From positions 3,906,001 through 3,970,000 of the forward strand of contig NZ_CP092427.2 of assembly GCF_022374875.2 (NCBI RefSeq): a stretch of 64,000 nucleotides of DNA, given 5' to 3'. The notes under the pieces are model-generated. The model was not told where the DNA came from. It searched no databases and worked only from the letters and a program-made list of their open reading frames with translations. Position numbers and translations under genes: made by a program. Origin of the DNA: Mycolicibacterium rufum. Lineage in GTDB: Bacteria; Actinomycetota; Actinomycetes; Mycobacteriales; Mycobacteriaceae. Positions 48,430-59,960 of this stretch are shown in pieces. Numbering within the stretch: position 1 is the stretch's first letter; each line of letters starts with the position of its first letter.

Positions 48430-48538
48430 CGGTTTCCTGCCGGTGGTCCGCACCATTACGGTCAACGTCATCGACGACTCGAATCTCGACGCGTTGATTG
48501 CCGGTGTGGTGCTGACGACGGTGTCACCCGTCTGACCC

Positions 48539-50806
48539 TCACCCCGGGTCTGCGGACACCACCGAGGTCACCCGGTGGATGGCGAACTCGCGGACCCGGC
48601 CCGACGCGGGGTCATAGGCGGTCAGCTGTCCGCCGCGGACGTTGATCGGCGCGACCACCCGCTGACTGGCCACGCCGGCCGGATCGACATAGCCGATCAC
48701 GACCGATTCCTGATGGTGGGCCGCCTGCTGCAGTTCGGAGATCGCGACTGCTGGATCCAGTCGCAAGCCCGACGACGGTGCGGAGGCGACCTTGCGGAGC
48801 ACGGCGACGATCGCAGCGAGCGTCTGGTCGGTCGGGATGGCGTTGGGCCGGTAGGTGCGGCGACGTCCCGGGGCGGGGACGCGGGAACCGCGGCTGCGCA
48901 GATCCACGATGGCGCCGGTGGTGTCCTCGGCCGCGGGCGCGAACCCCGCTCGGCGCAGGGCGCCCAACACGTCGCCGATCGGCGCCTGCGACACCGCGAC
49001 CGTGGGCGCGAGGAGACGCAACTCGACAGCCTCGGTGGCCGGCGCCGCGACCGCCGCGGCGAGCAGCGCCGCGTCTTCGCACCGTACGAACGAGGCCGCC
49101 ATCCCGACCCGAAGCTGACCGTGCCGCCGCGCGACGTCGTCGATCAGGTAGGTCAAAGCTTGCGGCACAGGAGTTTTCGAATGACGCGCGAACAAGGCGT
49201 GCAGTTCGCCCGCGGTCTTGCCGGTGTCCAGCGCGCGGCGCACCGACCCCTCATCGATCCGGTAGACCATCGCCGCGCCCGCTGACTCGACCGTGGCCAC
49301 GGCGCCCAACTGCTCGGCCAGACCGCGTTCGAGCGGCCCCGGAACGATGACCGTCAGGTCGGCCTGCAGCAGGAAGTGGTCGATGGGAGCGGGGAGGGCC
49401 TTGTCCATCGCGGCGACGACGGCGTCGTCGCCGTCCCCGGCGAGCAGTCGGCGCATCGGAGTGGCGAGCGCTCCCCGGCCGACCGCGCCGACCGCGTGCG
49501 CTTCGGTGAGCAGGTCGGCCACCGGATCGGGCTGCAGCCGCGCCGACCAGCGGGGCCGCTGCCACACCAGGGCCTGCGAGGCGCTGCCGGGGTCGACGCC
49601 GGAGCCGGGCGGCAGCTCCGCCAGCAGGGTGAGGAGCAGTCTGCGATCCAGCGGGGCTGCGGTCGAGAACAACGAATCCGACAGCGCCGCATACGGTTTA
49701 CCGTCCGGACCACGAGCACCCACCAGGCTGGGGCGCCCGGGCAGGTCCAGCCACGCCGAGGCGATCAGATGCCACTTCACCGCGGTCGGCGCTTCGATGA
49801 ATCGGTCCGCGGCCACCGTCGGCGCCCAGGACGAGCCCGCTGCATCGGCGGGTTCAGGGTCGGGGATGCCCGCCGCGATCAGACCCGCCGACAGCGCCAC
49901 CTCGAGGATCAGGCCGAGTCGACGCTCGTCGACACCGGTCGCCTTCGTCAGCCGCTTGACCTCCCGCACCCCGAGCCCGCCGCTGCGCAGCTCAGGAGCC
50001 GGTGCGACGCTGAGGGTTTCGAGCACGAGCTCCACCTCCCGCAGGAGGTCGAGCGCGGCGCCGGCCGCCACCGCGTCGGCGTCGGCGGTGGTCGTGCTCG
50101 ACACCGTCGGGTCCGGTCGCGCGAGACTCACCGGACCGGGGGATTCACCGCGCAGCACCTGGCCGACCAGCCGCGGCAGGATCACCGTGTCGGCGTCGAG
50201 ACGACGCAACAGTCCCGCGCCGAGCAGCCGTTGCACCGGGCGGTCGGGCGGGGCGTCGGGCAGCGCATCGCGCGTCCGGCCGATCGGCGAGCCCTCCAGC
50301 AGACGGTCGAGCAGATCACGCTCCGCGGTGTCGAGCGCCTCGAGCGCCGTGCTGACCTGGTCGCCGGTCATCGCGTCGGACTCCAGCGTGGCCTGCCCCG
50401 GATACCAGGGCAGGCAGTTGGCCGTCTCGGCCGCGACCCGCAGCGCTCCCGGACCCTCGGCGTCGCCCCACACCAGCGCGCGTTCGGTGAGGTGCCGGAC
50501 CGCCGCCCGAACGGCGTCGTCCTCGGCGCGGCCGCCCAGGGCCTCGGCGAGCGCGGTGAACGTGACCGCGGCCGTGTCGGCATGCAGGGTCAGCAGGGCG
50601 TCGAGCACCGTGAGGTGCAGGAAGTCGAGGTCGTCGGTGGCGGCCTTGATCGACTGGCGCGCCGCGGCGCGGGCGGCGAGCGCCGCGATCGTGCCCGGGG
50701 GAGGCTGGGTGAGGTCGGGCCGCAGGCGCAGCAGCCGGACCAGTTCCTCGTCGCCGCGCTCGGCCAACCACACGCCCAGCGGCATGCCGGGGCTCTTCGC
50801 GCTCAT
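48539..50806 (-). CDS. helicase-associated C-terminal domain protein (Rv0862c type)
   Basis: 755 residues from ATG 50806 ([20 protein letters not shown]); TACGCT ends 7 nt before, so it is leaderless. Its C-terminal half resembles the helicase_C_3 domain of XPB-like proteins, though it lacks a Walker A. The N-terminal half contains winged-helix-like repeats. In M. tuberculosis it lies next to Ercc3 (Rv0861c-Rv0862c), so a role with XPB in DNA repair is inferred. The two genes are now separated by the repeat protein gene and its IS. Confidence 0.84.
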   Translation of the reverse strand: MSAKSPGMPLGVWLAERGDEELVRLLRLRPDLTQPPPGTIAALAARAAARQSIKAATDDLDFLHLTVLDALLTLHADTAAVTFTALAEALGGRAEDDAVRAAVRHLTERALVWGDAEGPGALRVAAETANCLPWYPGQATLESDAMTGDQVSTALEALDTAERDLLDRLLEGSPIGRTRDALPDAPPDRPVQRLLGAGLLRRLDADTVILPRLVGQVLRGESPGPVSLARPDPTVSSTTTADADAVAAGAALDLLREVELVLETLSVAPAPELRSGGLGVREVKRLTKATGVDERRLGLILEVALSAGLIAAGIPDPEPADAAGSSWAPTVAADRFIEAPTAVKWHLIASAWLDLPGRPSLVGARGPDGKPYAALSDSLFSTAAPLDRRLLLTLLAELPPGSGVDPGSASQALVWQRPRWSARLQPDPVADLLTEAHAVGAVGRGALATPMRRLLAGDGDDAVVAAMDKALPAPIDHFLLQADLTVIVPGPLERGLAEQLGAVATVESAGAAMVYRIDEGSVRRALDTGKTAGELHALFARHSKTPVPQALTYLIDDVARRHGQLRVGMAASFVRCEDAALLAAAVAAPATEAVELRLLAPTVAVSQAPIGDVLGALRRAGFAPAAEDTTGAIVDLRSRGSRVPAPGRRRTYRPNAIPTDQTLAAIVAVLRKVASAPSSGLRLDPAVAISELQQAAHHQESVVIGYVDPAGVASQRVVAPINVRGGQLTAYDPASGRVREFAIHRVTSVVSADPG

Positions 50807-50870
50807 CCTGACCAGCGTAAAGCAGCGTCCCGCGCTCGCCAGCCGGCGATCGGCCTGCCACAATGTCCCC

Positions 50871-51056
50871 GTGGCTGATGACAAGAAGAACCGTTACGTC
50901 GATCCGGGCTGGCCCACGAGTGACGCCGACGACCACGCCGTCAGCGAGCTGGCCGCCGACCGCACCGGGGCCCTCTCGCCGTTCGGCGACATCACCTTCC
51001 CGCTGCCGGCCGAAGACCTGCCGTTCGTGCAGTCGTCGACCATCATCAACAAGTAG
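50871..51056 (+). CDS. small conserved hypothetical protein (Rv0863-like position)
   Basis: 61 residues from GTG 50871, beginning [18 protein letters not shown] and ending [11 protein letters not shown]. It is acidic and without membrane segments. It is divergent from the helicase-associated gene and 2 bp before moaC. Function unknown. CACAAT ends 6 nt before the GTG, a weak -10. Confidence 0.75.
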   Translation: MADDKKNRYVDPGWPTSDADDHAVSELAADRTGALSPFGDITFPLPAEDLPFVQSSTIINK

Positions 51057-51058
51057 CG

Positions 51059-51559
51059 ATGGCGGAACGCCTCTCGCACCTCGACGAGAGCGGCGCCGCC
51101 CACATGGTCGACGTCACCGCCAAGGACGCCACCAAGCGCGTCGCGGTGGCAACGGGTACGGTCCGCACCCGCGCCGACGTCATCGACCTGATCAGCACCA
51201 ACGGCCTGCCCAAGGGTGACGCGCTGGCCACCGCGCGCGTCGCGGGCATCCTGGCCGCCAAGCGCACCAGCGACCTCGTGCCGCTGTGCCATCCGCTGGC
51301 GATCACGGGTGTCGACATCGACTTCCAGGTCGCCGGCGCCGAGGTCGCCATCACCGCGACCGTCCGGACGACCGACCGCACCGGCGTCGAGATGGAAGCG
51401 CTGACCGCGGTCAGTGTTGCCGCGCTGACCGTCTACGACATGATCAAGGCCGTCGACCGGGCGGCCTCGATCGACGGCATCCGCGTGCTGCACAAAGAGG
51501 GCGGCAAGACGGGCACCTGGTCGAGCGCCGACCCGGCCGGGCCGCGAGAGCCGCAGTGA
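51059..51559 (+). CDS. moaC: cyclic pyranopterin monophosphate synthase MoaC
   Basis: 166 residues with MoaC motifs [29 protein letters not shown] and [17 protein letters not shown]. It converts the MoaA product to cyclic pyranopterin monophosphate, an early step of molybdenum cofactor synthesis. Its stop overlaps the mog start (GTGA). It matches M. tuberculosis moaC2. Confidence 0.94.
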   Translation: MAERLSHLDESGAAHMVDVTAKDATKRVAVATGTVRTRADVIDLISTNGLPKGDALATARVAGILAAKRTSDLVPLCHPLAITGVDIDFQVAGAEVAITATVRTTDRTGVEMEALTAVSVAALTVYDMIKAVDRAASIDGIRVLHKEGGKTGTWSSADPAGPREPQ

Positions 51560-52041
51560 CCCCGCCCCGCGTGGGTGCGGTCATCATCGCCTCCACCCGG
51601 GCGTCCTCCGGCGTGTACCAGGACCGCTGCGGCCCCGTCATCACCGACTGGCTCAACGACCGCGCCATCGTCACACGAGCCCCGGTCGTCGTCGCCGACG
51701 GCGAGCCGGTCCGCACCGCGCTGCGCGCCGCGCTCGACGACGGTCCCGACGTCGTCATCACCTCCGGTGGCACCGGGATCTCGCCGACCGACGCGACGCC
51801 GCAGATCACCACCGAACTGCTCGACTACCAGATCCCGGGGCTCGCCGACGCCATCCGGCGGTCCGGACTGCCGCACGTCCCGACGTCCGTGCTGTCGCGC
51901 GGTGTCTGCGGGGTCGCCGGCCGCACCCTGATCGTGAACCTTCCCGGGTCGCTCGGCGGGGTCCGCGACGGACTCGGCGTCCTCGACGACGTCCTCGGCC
52001 ACGCGCTCGACCAACTCCGAGGCAAGGATCATCCGCAATGA
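51556..52041 (+). CDS. mog: molybdopterin adenylyltransferase-like Mog/MoaB
   Basis: 161 residues from GTG 51556. [17 protein letters not shown] and [12 protein letters not shown] are the MPT-binding motifs. It adenylates molybdopterin before Mo insertion. GTG overlaps the moaC stop and its own stop overlaps the moaE ATG. Confidence 0.92.
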   Translation: MTPPRVGAVIIASTRASSGVYQDRCGPVITDWLNDRAIVTRAPVVVADGEPVRTALRAALDDGPDVVITSGGTGISPTDATPQITTELLDYQIPGLADAIRRSGLPHVPTSVLSRGVCGVAGRTLIVNLPGSLGGVRDGLGVLDDVLGHALDQLRGKDHPQ

Positions 52042-52463
52042 CCGCCGTCGTGCGAGCCGAACTGACCGAGAATCCGATCGACGCCGCCGAACACGAGGCG
52101 ATGGTGGCGCATCACGCCGCCGGGGCCGTGGTGTCCTTTGCGGGTGTCGTGCGCGACCACGACGGCGGACGCCAGGTGACCCGGCTGGAGTATTCCGCGC
52201 ACCCGTCGGCCCACCAGACCCTCGCCGACGTCGTCGAGGCGGTCGCCGCCGAATCCGACGGCGTGCGCGCCATCGCCGTCAGCCACCGGGTGGGCGATCT
52301 GCAGATCGGCGACGCCGCGTTGATCGCCGTGGTGGCGGCGGACCACCGCGGCGCGGCGTTTCAGACGTGCGCGCGCCTGGTGGACCGCGTCAAAGAACAG
52401 CTACCGGTGTGGAAGCACCAGTTCTTCGCCGACGGCAGCGACGAGTGGGTCAACTCCGCCTAG
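52038..52463 (+). CDS. moaE: molybdopterin synthase large subunit MoaE
   Basis: 141 residues; [34 protein letters not shown] and a late [13 protein letters not shown] Lys region are typical of MoaE. With MoaD it transfers sulfur to cyclic pyranopterin. It is convergent with rpfA, and its small subunit MoaD lies on the other side of rpfA. Confidence 0.93.
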   Translation: MTAVVRAELTENPIDAAEHEAMVAHHAAGAVVSFAGVVRDHDGGRQVTRLEYSAHPSAHQTLADVVEAVAAESDGVRAIAVSHRVGDLQIGDAALIAVVAADHRGAAFQTCARLVDRVKEQLPVWKHQFFADGSDEWVNSA

Positions 52464-52469
52464 CGGAAC

Positions 52470-54020
<1,551 letters not shown>

Positions 54021-54124
54021 CAGCAAGCCGGTCAAAGTGGGGGGCGATCGGCCTGGTTCAAGACCGTAACGGCTCGCCAAGGTCCCGTCACCTCGTGTCC
54101 ATCGCCGTGTCGCCGGCCTGGGCA

Positions 54125-54130
54125 AATACT
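54125..54130 (-). promoter_or_regulatory. candidate -10 for rpfA
   Basis: TAGTAT on the minus strand (54130-54125) follows T-rich DNA (54131-54146). It would give an rpfA leader of about 320 nt that includes the riboswitch. There is no clear -35, and other start sites closer to the CRP site cannot be excluded. Confidence 0.4.
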
Positions 54131-54212
54131 AAAAAATCTCTAAAATCCCTGGAGAGAGCGTTGTTCCTGCAGGTGCCGCCCGTCTCAACCTGCTCGTAGC
54201 CATCCTGTGACC

Positions 54213-54241
54213 ATTCCGTGATGTGACGTAAATCACGGAAT
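54213..54241. promoter_or_regulatory. CRP-type cAMP receptor site upstream of rpfA
   Basis: TGTGACGTAAATCACG (54222-54237) matches the CRP consensus TGTGA-N6-TCACA at all but the last position. It is nested in a 10-bp perfect inverted repeat ATTCCGTGAT/ATCACGGAAT (54213-54241). M. tuberculosis CRP (Rv3676) is known to activate rpfA. It is also only ~22 bp after the moaD stop. Confidence 0.72.
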
Positions 54242-54262
54242 AGTTCTGCCGATATGGGTCAT

Positions 54263-54511
54263 CTACCCACCGGCGAACGGCGGCAACACATCGATCGTCT
54301 GTCCGTCGCCGAGCGGAGTCCGCGTGTCACGCACCGCGATTCCGTCACGAAGGTAGGAGCACCTGGCGAGGACGGCGGACAGGTCAGGCCCACGAGTCCG
54401 CAGGGTGTCCACCAGGTCGGCGACCGTGGCGCCCGGCGGCACGGCCACGGTCTCCTGCTCGACGCCGGCAGCAGCGCGCGCCGCGGCGAAATACCGCACG
54501 GTGACGGTCAT
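54263..54511 (-). CDS. moaD: molybdopterin synthase small subunit MoaD
   Basis: 82 residues of ubiquitin-like fold (MTVTVRYFAAARAAAGVEQE) ending in PPFAGG; the C-terminal Gly-Gly is thiocarboxylated and gives its sulfur to molybdopterin. It is 3 bp downstream of moaA and in the same operon. MoaE is on the other side of rpfA. Confidence 0.93.
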   Translation of the reverse strand: MTVTVRYFAAARAAAGVEQETVAVPPGATVADLVDTLRTRGPDLSAVLARCSYLRDGIAVRDTRTPLGDGQTIDVLPPFAGG

Positions 54512-54514
54512 ACC

Positions 54515-55588
54515 TCAGCCGCCGATCGCGCTCATCGGACGGTCCGGCTGGACGAAATCGGGATCATTGATGCCGTGCCCGGCGGCCTTGGCCCACATCG
54601 CGGCCCGCCACGCGGCCTCCAGGGCGTCGTCGTCCGCGCCGCTGCGCAGCAGTACACGCAGGTCGGTCTCGTCACGGGCGAACAGGCAGTTGCGAATCTG
54701 GCCGTCAGCGGTCAGCCGGGTGCGGTCGCAGGCGGCGCAGAACGCGTGCGACACCGACGCGATGATCCCGACGTCACCGAGCACCGCCGCGTCGGTGTCC
54801 GTGTCGGACCGCACCTGCCACAGCTGAGCGGGCGCGGAGCCGCGCGGTTTCGGATGCGGGGTGAGCGTGAACTCGCTGCGCAGCGTGGCGAGGATGTCGT
54901 CGGCGCTCAGCGCACGGTCGCGCTCCCAGGAGTGGCCCGCGTCGAGCGGCATCTGCTCGATGATGCGCAGCTGGTAGCCCTCGGTCAGGCAGAACCTCAG
55001 CAGGGCGACCGCGTCGTCGAGGCCCGTCACCGGGTCGAGCACCGCGTTGACCTTCACCGGCGCCAAGCCGGCGTCCCGGGCGGCGCGCAGCCCCGCGAGC
55101 ACGGCGTCCAATCGGTCGCGGCGCGTGATCGCCGCGAACCGCTCGGGGTCCACCGTGTCGAGCGAGACGTTGATGCGGTTCAGGCCCGCGCGCTCAAGCG
55201 CGCCGGCGCGCGCGGCGAGGCCGATCCCGTTGGTCGTCAGCGTGATCTCCGGCCGCGGCCGCAGCGCCGCTGTGGCCGCGACGACCTCCTCGAGGTGCGG
55301 GACCACCATCGGTTCGCCGCCGGTGAAGCGCACGCTGGTGATGCCGAGTCGGGTGACGGCGATACCGAGCAGCCGTACGAGTTCGTCGACCCGCAGCTTC
55401 TGCTCGGCGGGCAGCCAGTCCAGTCCCTCAGCCGGCATGCAGTAGGTGCAGCGCAGATTGCACAGATCGGTCAGCGACACCCGCAGATCGGTCGACACGC
55501 GCCCGAACGTGTCGATCAGGGGGCCGTCCGTGGGCGCAGCCGAAACGGGTTCGCGCACCGATGGCACCCCGAGAGCGACGACGGTCAC
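54515..55588 (-). CDS. moaA: GTP 3',8-cyclase MoaA
   Basis: 357 residues from GTG 55588. The radical SAM cluster motif is CNLRCTYC, the C-terminal second FeS motif includes CAACDRTRL and NCLF, and the protein ends in AIGG. It makes the first MoCo intermediate from GTP with MoaC. GTG overlaps the stop of yccF (GTGA). It is followed by moaD. Confidence 0.95.
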   Translation of the reverse strand: MTVVALGVPSVREPVSAAPTDGPLIDTFGRVSTDLRVSLTDLCNLRCTYCMPAEGLDWLPAEQKLRVDELVRLLGIAVTRLGITSVRFTGGEPMVVPHLEEVVAATAALRPRPEITLTTNGIGLAARAGALERAGLNRINVSLDTVDPERFAAITRRDRLDAVLAGLRAARDAGLAPVKVNAVLDPVTGLDDAVALLRFCLTEGYQLRIIEQMPLDAGHSWERDRALSADDILATLRSEFTLTPHPKPRGSAPAQLWQVRSDTDTDAAVLGDVGIIASVSHAFCAACDRTRLTADGQIRNCLFARDETDLRVLLRSGADDDALEAAWRAAMWAKAAGHGINDPDFVQPDRPMSAIGG

Positions 55589-56001
55589 CGGGGCACGCCG
55601 ATCGCGCCGTAGGGGGCGTCACGGCCGGCGTCGACGGGCACGATCTCCTTGCCCAGGGGCATCAGCGACACCGGAATGAGCTTGAGGTTGGCCAGTGCCA
55701 GCGGGATGCCGACGATGGTGATCGCCATCGCGATGGCGGTGAGGACGTGCCCGATCGCCAGCCACACCCCGGCGACGATCAGCCAGATGATGTTGCCGAC
55801 CAGAGCGCCGGGGCGCACCCCGGGCTTGTCGACGATCGTGCGGCCGAACGGCCACAGCGCGTAGAGCGCGATGCGCAGCGCCGCGAATCCGAAGGGGATC
55901 GTGACGATGAGCACGAAGCAGATCAGCGCCGCCAGAACATAGCCCAGAGCCAGCCACAGGCCACCGAAGATCAACCAGATGACATTCAGGATCAGGCGCA
56001 T
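55585..56001 (-). CDS. YccF-family (DUF307) membrane protein
   Basis: 138 residues from ATG 56001 with GGAGGAAGAAG right before. Two YccF domains of hydrophobic segments repeat: IWLIFGGLWLALGY and IIWLIVAGVWLAIGH. Function unknown. It is the first gene of the moaA-moaD unit. Confidence 0.86.
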   Translation of the reverse strand: MRLILNVIWLIFGGLWLALGYVLAALICFVLIVTIPFGFAALRIALYALWPFGRTIVDKPGVRPGALVGNIIWLIVAGVWLAIGHVLTAIAMAITIVGIPLALANLKLIPVSLMPLGKEIVPVDAGRDAPYGAIGVPR

Positions 56002-56180
56002 CTTCTTCCTCCAACGGTGATTGCAGCCTACCGACATAAGGGGGTGCTGGCTGCGGCGACGTCCGAGTAGGATCTCCCACGACGCGTCCCGGCGCAGGCG
56101 GGGCGCTTCCTCTATGTAGAGGTCTGTACCCCCGATGGGGCGCAGACATATCGGCTCAGACAGACAAGCAGGTGAGACCA

Positions 56181-56591
56181 GTGCCGACCGGCCGGGTGAA
56201 GTGGTACGACGCGGAGAAGGGCTTCGGGTTCCTCTCGCAGGAAGACGGGGAGGACGTGTACGTCCGTTCCTCGGCGTTGCCCGCCGGTGTCGAGCGCCTC
56301 AAGGCGGGCCAGCGCGTCGAGTTCGGTGTCGCTGCCGGACGTCGCGGCCCGCAGGCGTTGAGCCTGAAGCTGATCGACCCGCCGCCGAGCCTGACGCGGA
56401 CCCGGCGCGAGGCCACCGCCGCCGAGCACAAGCACACCCCCGACGAACTGCACGGCATGGTCGAGGACATGATCACGTTGCTCGAGGGTGCGGTGCAGCC
56501 AGAGCTGCGCAAGGGCCGCTACCCGGATCGCAAGGTGGCCCGCCGCGTCTCAGAGGTCGTCAAGGCGGTCGCCCGCGAACTCGACGCCTGA
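56181..56591 (+). CDS. cspB: cold-shock-domain protein CspB
   Basis: 136 residues from GTG 56181 after AGGTGAGACCA. The cold-shock domain is [20 protein letters not shown] followed by [10 protein letters not shown] longer C-terminal part (about 70-136) of charged helices is present, as in M. tuberculosis CspB (Rv0871). It should bind single-stranded RNA or DNA. An alternative GTG is at 56172. Confidence 0.9.
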   Translation: MPTGRVKWYDAEKGFGFLSQEDGEDVYVRSSALPAGVERLKAGQRVEFGVAAGRRGPQALSLKLIDPPPSLTRTRREATAAEHKHTPDELHGMVEDMITLLEGAVQPELRKGRYPDRKVARRVSEVVKAVARELDA

Positions 56592-56620
56592 CAGAGGGGC
56601 CGGCGGGGTATGACTGAGTC

Positions 56621-57637
56621 ATGAGCTACGTCGCCGACCCGTCGTCCTCCGACGGCGATTTCCAGCGGGACACCGACTACATCACCACCCGCATCACCGC
56701 GGACGGCCGTGATGGCTACCCCGTGGAGCCGGGCCGCTACCGCCTGGTCGTCGCTCGGGCGTGCCCGTGGGCGAACCGGACGATCATCGTGCGCCGGCTG
56801 CTGGGCCTGGAAGACGTTCTCTCCATTGGGTTCTGCGGGCCCACCCACGACGAGCGCAGCTGGACCTTCGACCTGGACCCCGGCGGCGTCGACCCGGTGC
56901 TCGGCATCCACTACCTCCGCGACGCCTACAACAAGCGGATCGCCGACTACCCGAAGGGCGTCACCGTCCCCGCGCTGGTCGACGTGCCGACCGGGGAAGT
57001 GGTGACCAACGACTTCGCGCAGATCACGCTCGACTTCTCCACCGAGTGGACCGCCCACCACCGCGAGGGGGCGCCGCAGCTCTACCCCGAGCCGCTGCGC
57101 GCCGAGATCGATGAGGTGGCCCAGCGGATCTACACCGAGGTCAACAACGGCGTGTACCGGTGCGGCTTCGCGGGTTCACAGCGCGCCTACGAGAAGGCCT
57201 ACGACCGGCTGTTCACCGCGCTCGACTGGCTCTCCGAGCGGCTCGCCAAGCAGCGATACCTGGTGGGGGACACCATCACCGAGGCCGATGTGCGGCTGTT
57301 CACCACGCTCGCCCGCTTCGATCCCGTCTACCACGGGCATTTCAAGGCCAACCGCAGCAAGCTCTCCGAGATGCCCGTGCTGTGGGCCTATGCGCGTGAC
57401 CTGTTCCAGACCCCGGGCTTCGGTGACACCACCGACTTCGTGCAGATCAAGCAGCACTACTACATCGTGCACAGCGACATCAATCCCACCGGTGTGGTGC
57501 CGAAGGGTCCGGACCTGTCGAATTGGCTCACCCCACACGGCCGAGAAGCGCTGGGCGGCAGACCTTTCGGCGATGGGACGCCGCCCGGCCCGACTCGCGA
57601 GGGCGAGCGGGTGCCCGAAGGGCACGGCGCCGGCTGA
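56621..57637 (+). CDS. glutathionyl-hydroquinone-reductase-type protein (ECM4/Xi-GST)
   Basis: 338 residues of Xi-class GST. The Cys-Pro-Trp motif ARACPWANRT is near residue 46, and the C-terminal GST helical domain (YLVGDTITEADVRLFTTLAR) follows. The family removes a glutathionyl group from quinols. Mycobacteria use mycothiol in place of glutathione, so the real thiol partner here may be mycothiol. Confidence 0.88.
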   Translation: MSYVADPSSSDGDFQRDTDYITTRITADGRDGYPVEPGRYRLVVARACPWANRTIIVRRLLGLEDVLSIGFCGPTHDERSWTFDLDPGGVDPVLGIHYLRDAYNKRIADYPKGVTVPALVDVPTGEVVTNDFAQITLDFSTEWTAHHREGAPQLYPEPLRAEIDEVAQRIYTEVNNGVYRCGFAGSQRAYEKAYDRLFTALDWLSERLAKQRYLVGDTITEADVRLFTTLARFDPVYHGHFKANRSKLSEMPVLWAYARDLFQTPGFGDTTDFVQIKQHYYIVHSDINPTGVVPKGPDLSNWLTPHGREALGGRPFGDGTPPGPTREGERVPEGHGAG

Positions 57638-57657
57638 CCCCGTCGCGAACGTGCTTC

Positions 57658-57690
57658 CACGGTAGCCGACACGCACCGTCCGCTACCGTG
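57658..57690. terminator. hairpin between convergent genes
   Basis: CACGGTAGC (57658-57666) pairs exactly with GCTACCGTG (57682-57690) across a 15-nt loop. It lies 20 bp after the GST stop and 26 bp from the DUF2771 stop, so it could stop both transcripts. No U-tract. Confidence 0.5.
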
Positions 57691-57716
57691 AGTGCACGCT
57701 CGGCGGCGCCGGCCGA

Positions 57717-58199
57717 TCAGCTCCAGACCGTGCGCACCGACCACTCGGCGTGCGGAACGGGAAACTCGTTGCCCTGCTGATCGCGCACCAGCGTGGGCAG
57801 CTGCACCGCGAACCCGGTGATCCGCCCGCGCTGCGGGTCCTCGGTCGGAATGGTCACCGCGAGGCGGGATCCGGGCCGGAATTCCTCGACGATGTCGCCG
57901 TCCTCGTAGGCGCGCAGCAGCACCCACGGGGCCTTGGCGATCGCGGTGGGCAGCGAGAGCTGCACGGGGTGGCGGCCCGTCACCGGCACCTCACCCTGGT
58001 CGCCGGGCACCACGCAGTCGGTCGGGTTGAGCACCTGGCAGAACCGGTACGGGCCGACGCGCGTCAGGTGCCCGGCGGAGTAGGCGGAGATCTCGGGCAG
58101 GTCCGGCGCCCGGTCGCGGGTTAGCCGCCACACGAGCACGCCGGTGCCGATCGAGGCGACCAGCGCGACTGCCGCGAGAACAGCGACAATGCGTTTCAC
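57717..58199 (-). CDS. DUF2771-like exported protein
   Basis: 160 residues with a signal or anchor segment (about 4-22, IVAVLAAVALVASIGTGVLVW). The rest is beta-rich, with a Cys pair (FCQVLNPTDC) likely disulphide-bonded. It corresponds to Rv0875c. Its ATG overlaps the MFS stop, so they are translated together. Function unknown. Confidence 0.78.
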   Translation of the reverse strand: MKRIVAVLAAVALVASIGTGVLVWRLTRDRAPDLPEISAYSAGHLTRVGPYRFCQVLNPTDCVVPGDQGEVPVTGRHPVQLSLPTAIAKAPWVLLRAYEDGDIVEEFRPGSRLAVTIPTEDPQRGRITGFAVQLPTLVRDQQGNEFPVPHAEWSVRTVWS

Positions 58200-59872
58200 T
58201 CGCGCGTCACCGCCGGTTCGGGGCGCACGCCCTCGGCCGCCGCGAGCACGGGGCGGTTACCGCCCAGCCCCGGCACCAGGGATTCGCCGCGGTAACTGAA
58301 CACCGTCTGGGCGAGGCCGAGGATGAGCAGCGCGGTGATCGTGGTGAAGCCGGCGTACAGCTCGGTGTAGATCAGCACTCCCGTCGCACCGCCCACCACC
58401 CAGGCGAGCTGGAGCAGCGATTCCGACCGCCCGAACGCCGACGCCCGCGACTCCTCGGGCAGGTCGTCCTGCAACGAGGCGTCCAGTGAGGCTTTGGCGA
58501 TCGCGCTGGCACCCGAGGTGACCAGGGTGGTCGCCGCGGCCACCAGCAGGTTGCCCGTCAGCGCGGTGGCCAGCGACATGGCCGTCACGGCAACGGCGCA
58601 GCGGACCACCAGCTGGGCGGGATGGCCCAGCTCGAGCCGCGCCGCGGTGAAGTTCCCGGTGAAGTTGCCGATGGCCGCCGCCGCCCCGATCAGCCCGAGG
58701 ATGCGCAACTGCTCCCAGCCGCTGGCGTCGTGCGCCTTGGCGACGAACGCGGGATACAGGAACAGGAAGCCGACCATCACCTTGACCGTGCAGTTGCCCC
58801 ACAGCGCGGTGATGATGTTGCGGCCCAATGGTTGCCGCGCTTTCGTCGACGGCGCCGGCTCGCGGCGCAGCCCCGCCGTCTGGCCGTGGTAGCTCAGCGT
58901 CGCGGGCACCTCGCCCTCGGTGACCTCCACCCACTTCGGGATGCGCATCGCCAGTACGGCGCCGGCCATCGAGACGGCCACCACCACGTAGAGCGCGCCG
59001 GGCATCCGGAACAGCTGGAAACCCCATTCGGCCGCGGCCGCGATGCCGCCGCCGATCATCGTCCCGCCGAGCAGGCCGAACGTCGTCAGCCGCGAGTTCA
59101 CCCGCACCAGGTCGATGGTCGGCGGGAGCACCCGCGGTGTCACGGCACTGCGCAGCACCGAGAACGATTTCGACAACACCATCATCCCCAGTGCGCAGGG
59201 GTATAGCACCCAGGACGGGAAGCTGCCGGTCACGTTGTCGAAGTTCGCGATGAGGATCACCGCGAGCGCGGTCCGCAGTCCGAACGACGCGGCCAGTGCG
59301 ACCCGTCTGCCGTGCTGCAGGCGATCGAGCGCCGGCCCGATGAGCGGGGCGATGATCGCGAACGGGGCGATGGTGATCAGCAGGTACAAGGCCACGCGGC
59401 TCTTGCTCTCTCCGGTGGCGGCGGCGAAGAACAACGTGTTGGCCAGGGCGACCGCCATGGCCGCGTCGACGGCGAAGTTCGCGACCACTGGCCACGTCAG
59501 CGCGGTGAGCCCGGACTTGTCGGCACCGTCGGCGGTGGCCGCCCGGTGCACGAGTCCGTACATCTTCGACCCCATCTCACGGCTGCGCTGCGCGGCCGCG
59601 CGCGTCACCGTCACCCTCTCGCCGGCCGCCCCCGACCGGTCCGTCGCGTCGAAGCGGTCGTAGTCGCGGCGACGGGCGTGTTCATCGAGCGGCGGCAGCC
59701 ACCGGTTGGCACTCTCGTGGCCGGTCGAGGACCGGCGCCGGCCTGGCGAGGACACCGGATCGCTCGGGTAGTTGGCCATCCCGGGATGCTCACCGGCGGG
59801 CGGGCGCGGCGGGTAGTAGCGTCCGCTGGGCGGACCGTCGGGGTCCGGTGGGTCGCGCCGCGCTCCTGTCAC
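58196..59872 (-). CDS. MFS-type transporter (Rv0876c type)
   Basis: 558 residues from GTG 59872, preceded by GAGGGAGAATCGAACC (ATG 59890 is an alternative). A long hydrophilic, Pro/Arg-rich N-terminal part (about 1-130) precedes twelve or so membrane segments. The inter-helix APLIGPALDRLQHGRR is typical of MFS. The substrate is unknown. It is followed in the same operon by DUF2771. It faces away from the DUF3027 gene. Confidence 0.86.
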   Translation of the reverse strand: MTGARRDPPDPDGPPSGRYYPPRPPAGEHPGMANYPSDPVSSPGRRRSSTGHESANRWLPPLDEHARRRDYDRFDATDRSGAAGERVTVTRAAAQRSREMGSKMYGLVHRAATADGADKSGLTALTWPVVANFAVDAAMAVALANTLFFAAATGESKSRVALYLLITIAPFAIIAPLIGPALDRLQHGRRVALAASFGLRTALAVILIANFDNVTGSFPSWVLYPCALGMMVLSKSFSVLRSAVTPRVLPPTIDLVRVNSRLTTFGLLGGTMIGGGIAAAAEWGFQLFRMPGALYVVVAVSMAGAVLAMRIPKWVEVTEGEVPATLSYHGQTAGLRREPAPSTKARQPLGRNIITALWGNCTVKVMVGFLFLYPAFVAKAHDASGWEQLRILGLIGAAAAIGNFTGNFTAARLELGHPAQLVVRCAVAVTAMSLATALTGNLLVAAATTLVTSGASAIAKASLDASLQDDLPEESRASAFGRSESLLQLAWVVGGATGVLIYTELYAGFTTITALLILGLAQTVFSYRGESLVPGLGGNRPVLAAAEGVRPEPAVTRE

Positions 59873-59960
59873 GGTTCGATTCTCCCTCATGACGGCGACA
59901 CCGGGCGTGCAGGCAACCGGTGTGGCTAGCCCCCGGCCCTGTCGGGCAAGATGAACACCG

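Larger units (their letters stand above)
43841..48535 (+). pseudogene. secreted tandem-repeat surface protein, split by IS30 element
   Basis: Without the insertion (43841-46950 joined to 48433-48535) the gene reads 1070 residues in one frame. After a basic N-terminus comes a hydrophobic signal (about residues 55-80, HIGRVGALAVSLGIGLAV). An acidic Asp/Ser-rich linker (about 80-190) and a Thr/Val-rich region follow. Then come five copies of a ~130-residue beta-rich repeat (from about 45062) with a DxDSD-type motif, LSGxASKADYEAALKAITFS and GLxGRxVxITLTD strands. The protein lies in the envelope or is secreted, like the actinobacterial Ig-like cell-surface proteins. The IS30 element is in repeat 5; the frame closes at 47011 inside it, so only a truncated product of about 1055 residues is likely. 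Confidence 0.82.
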
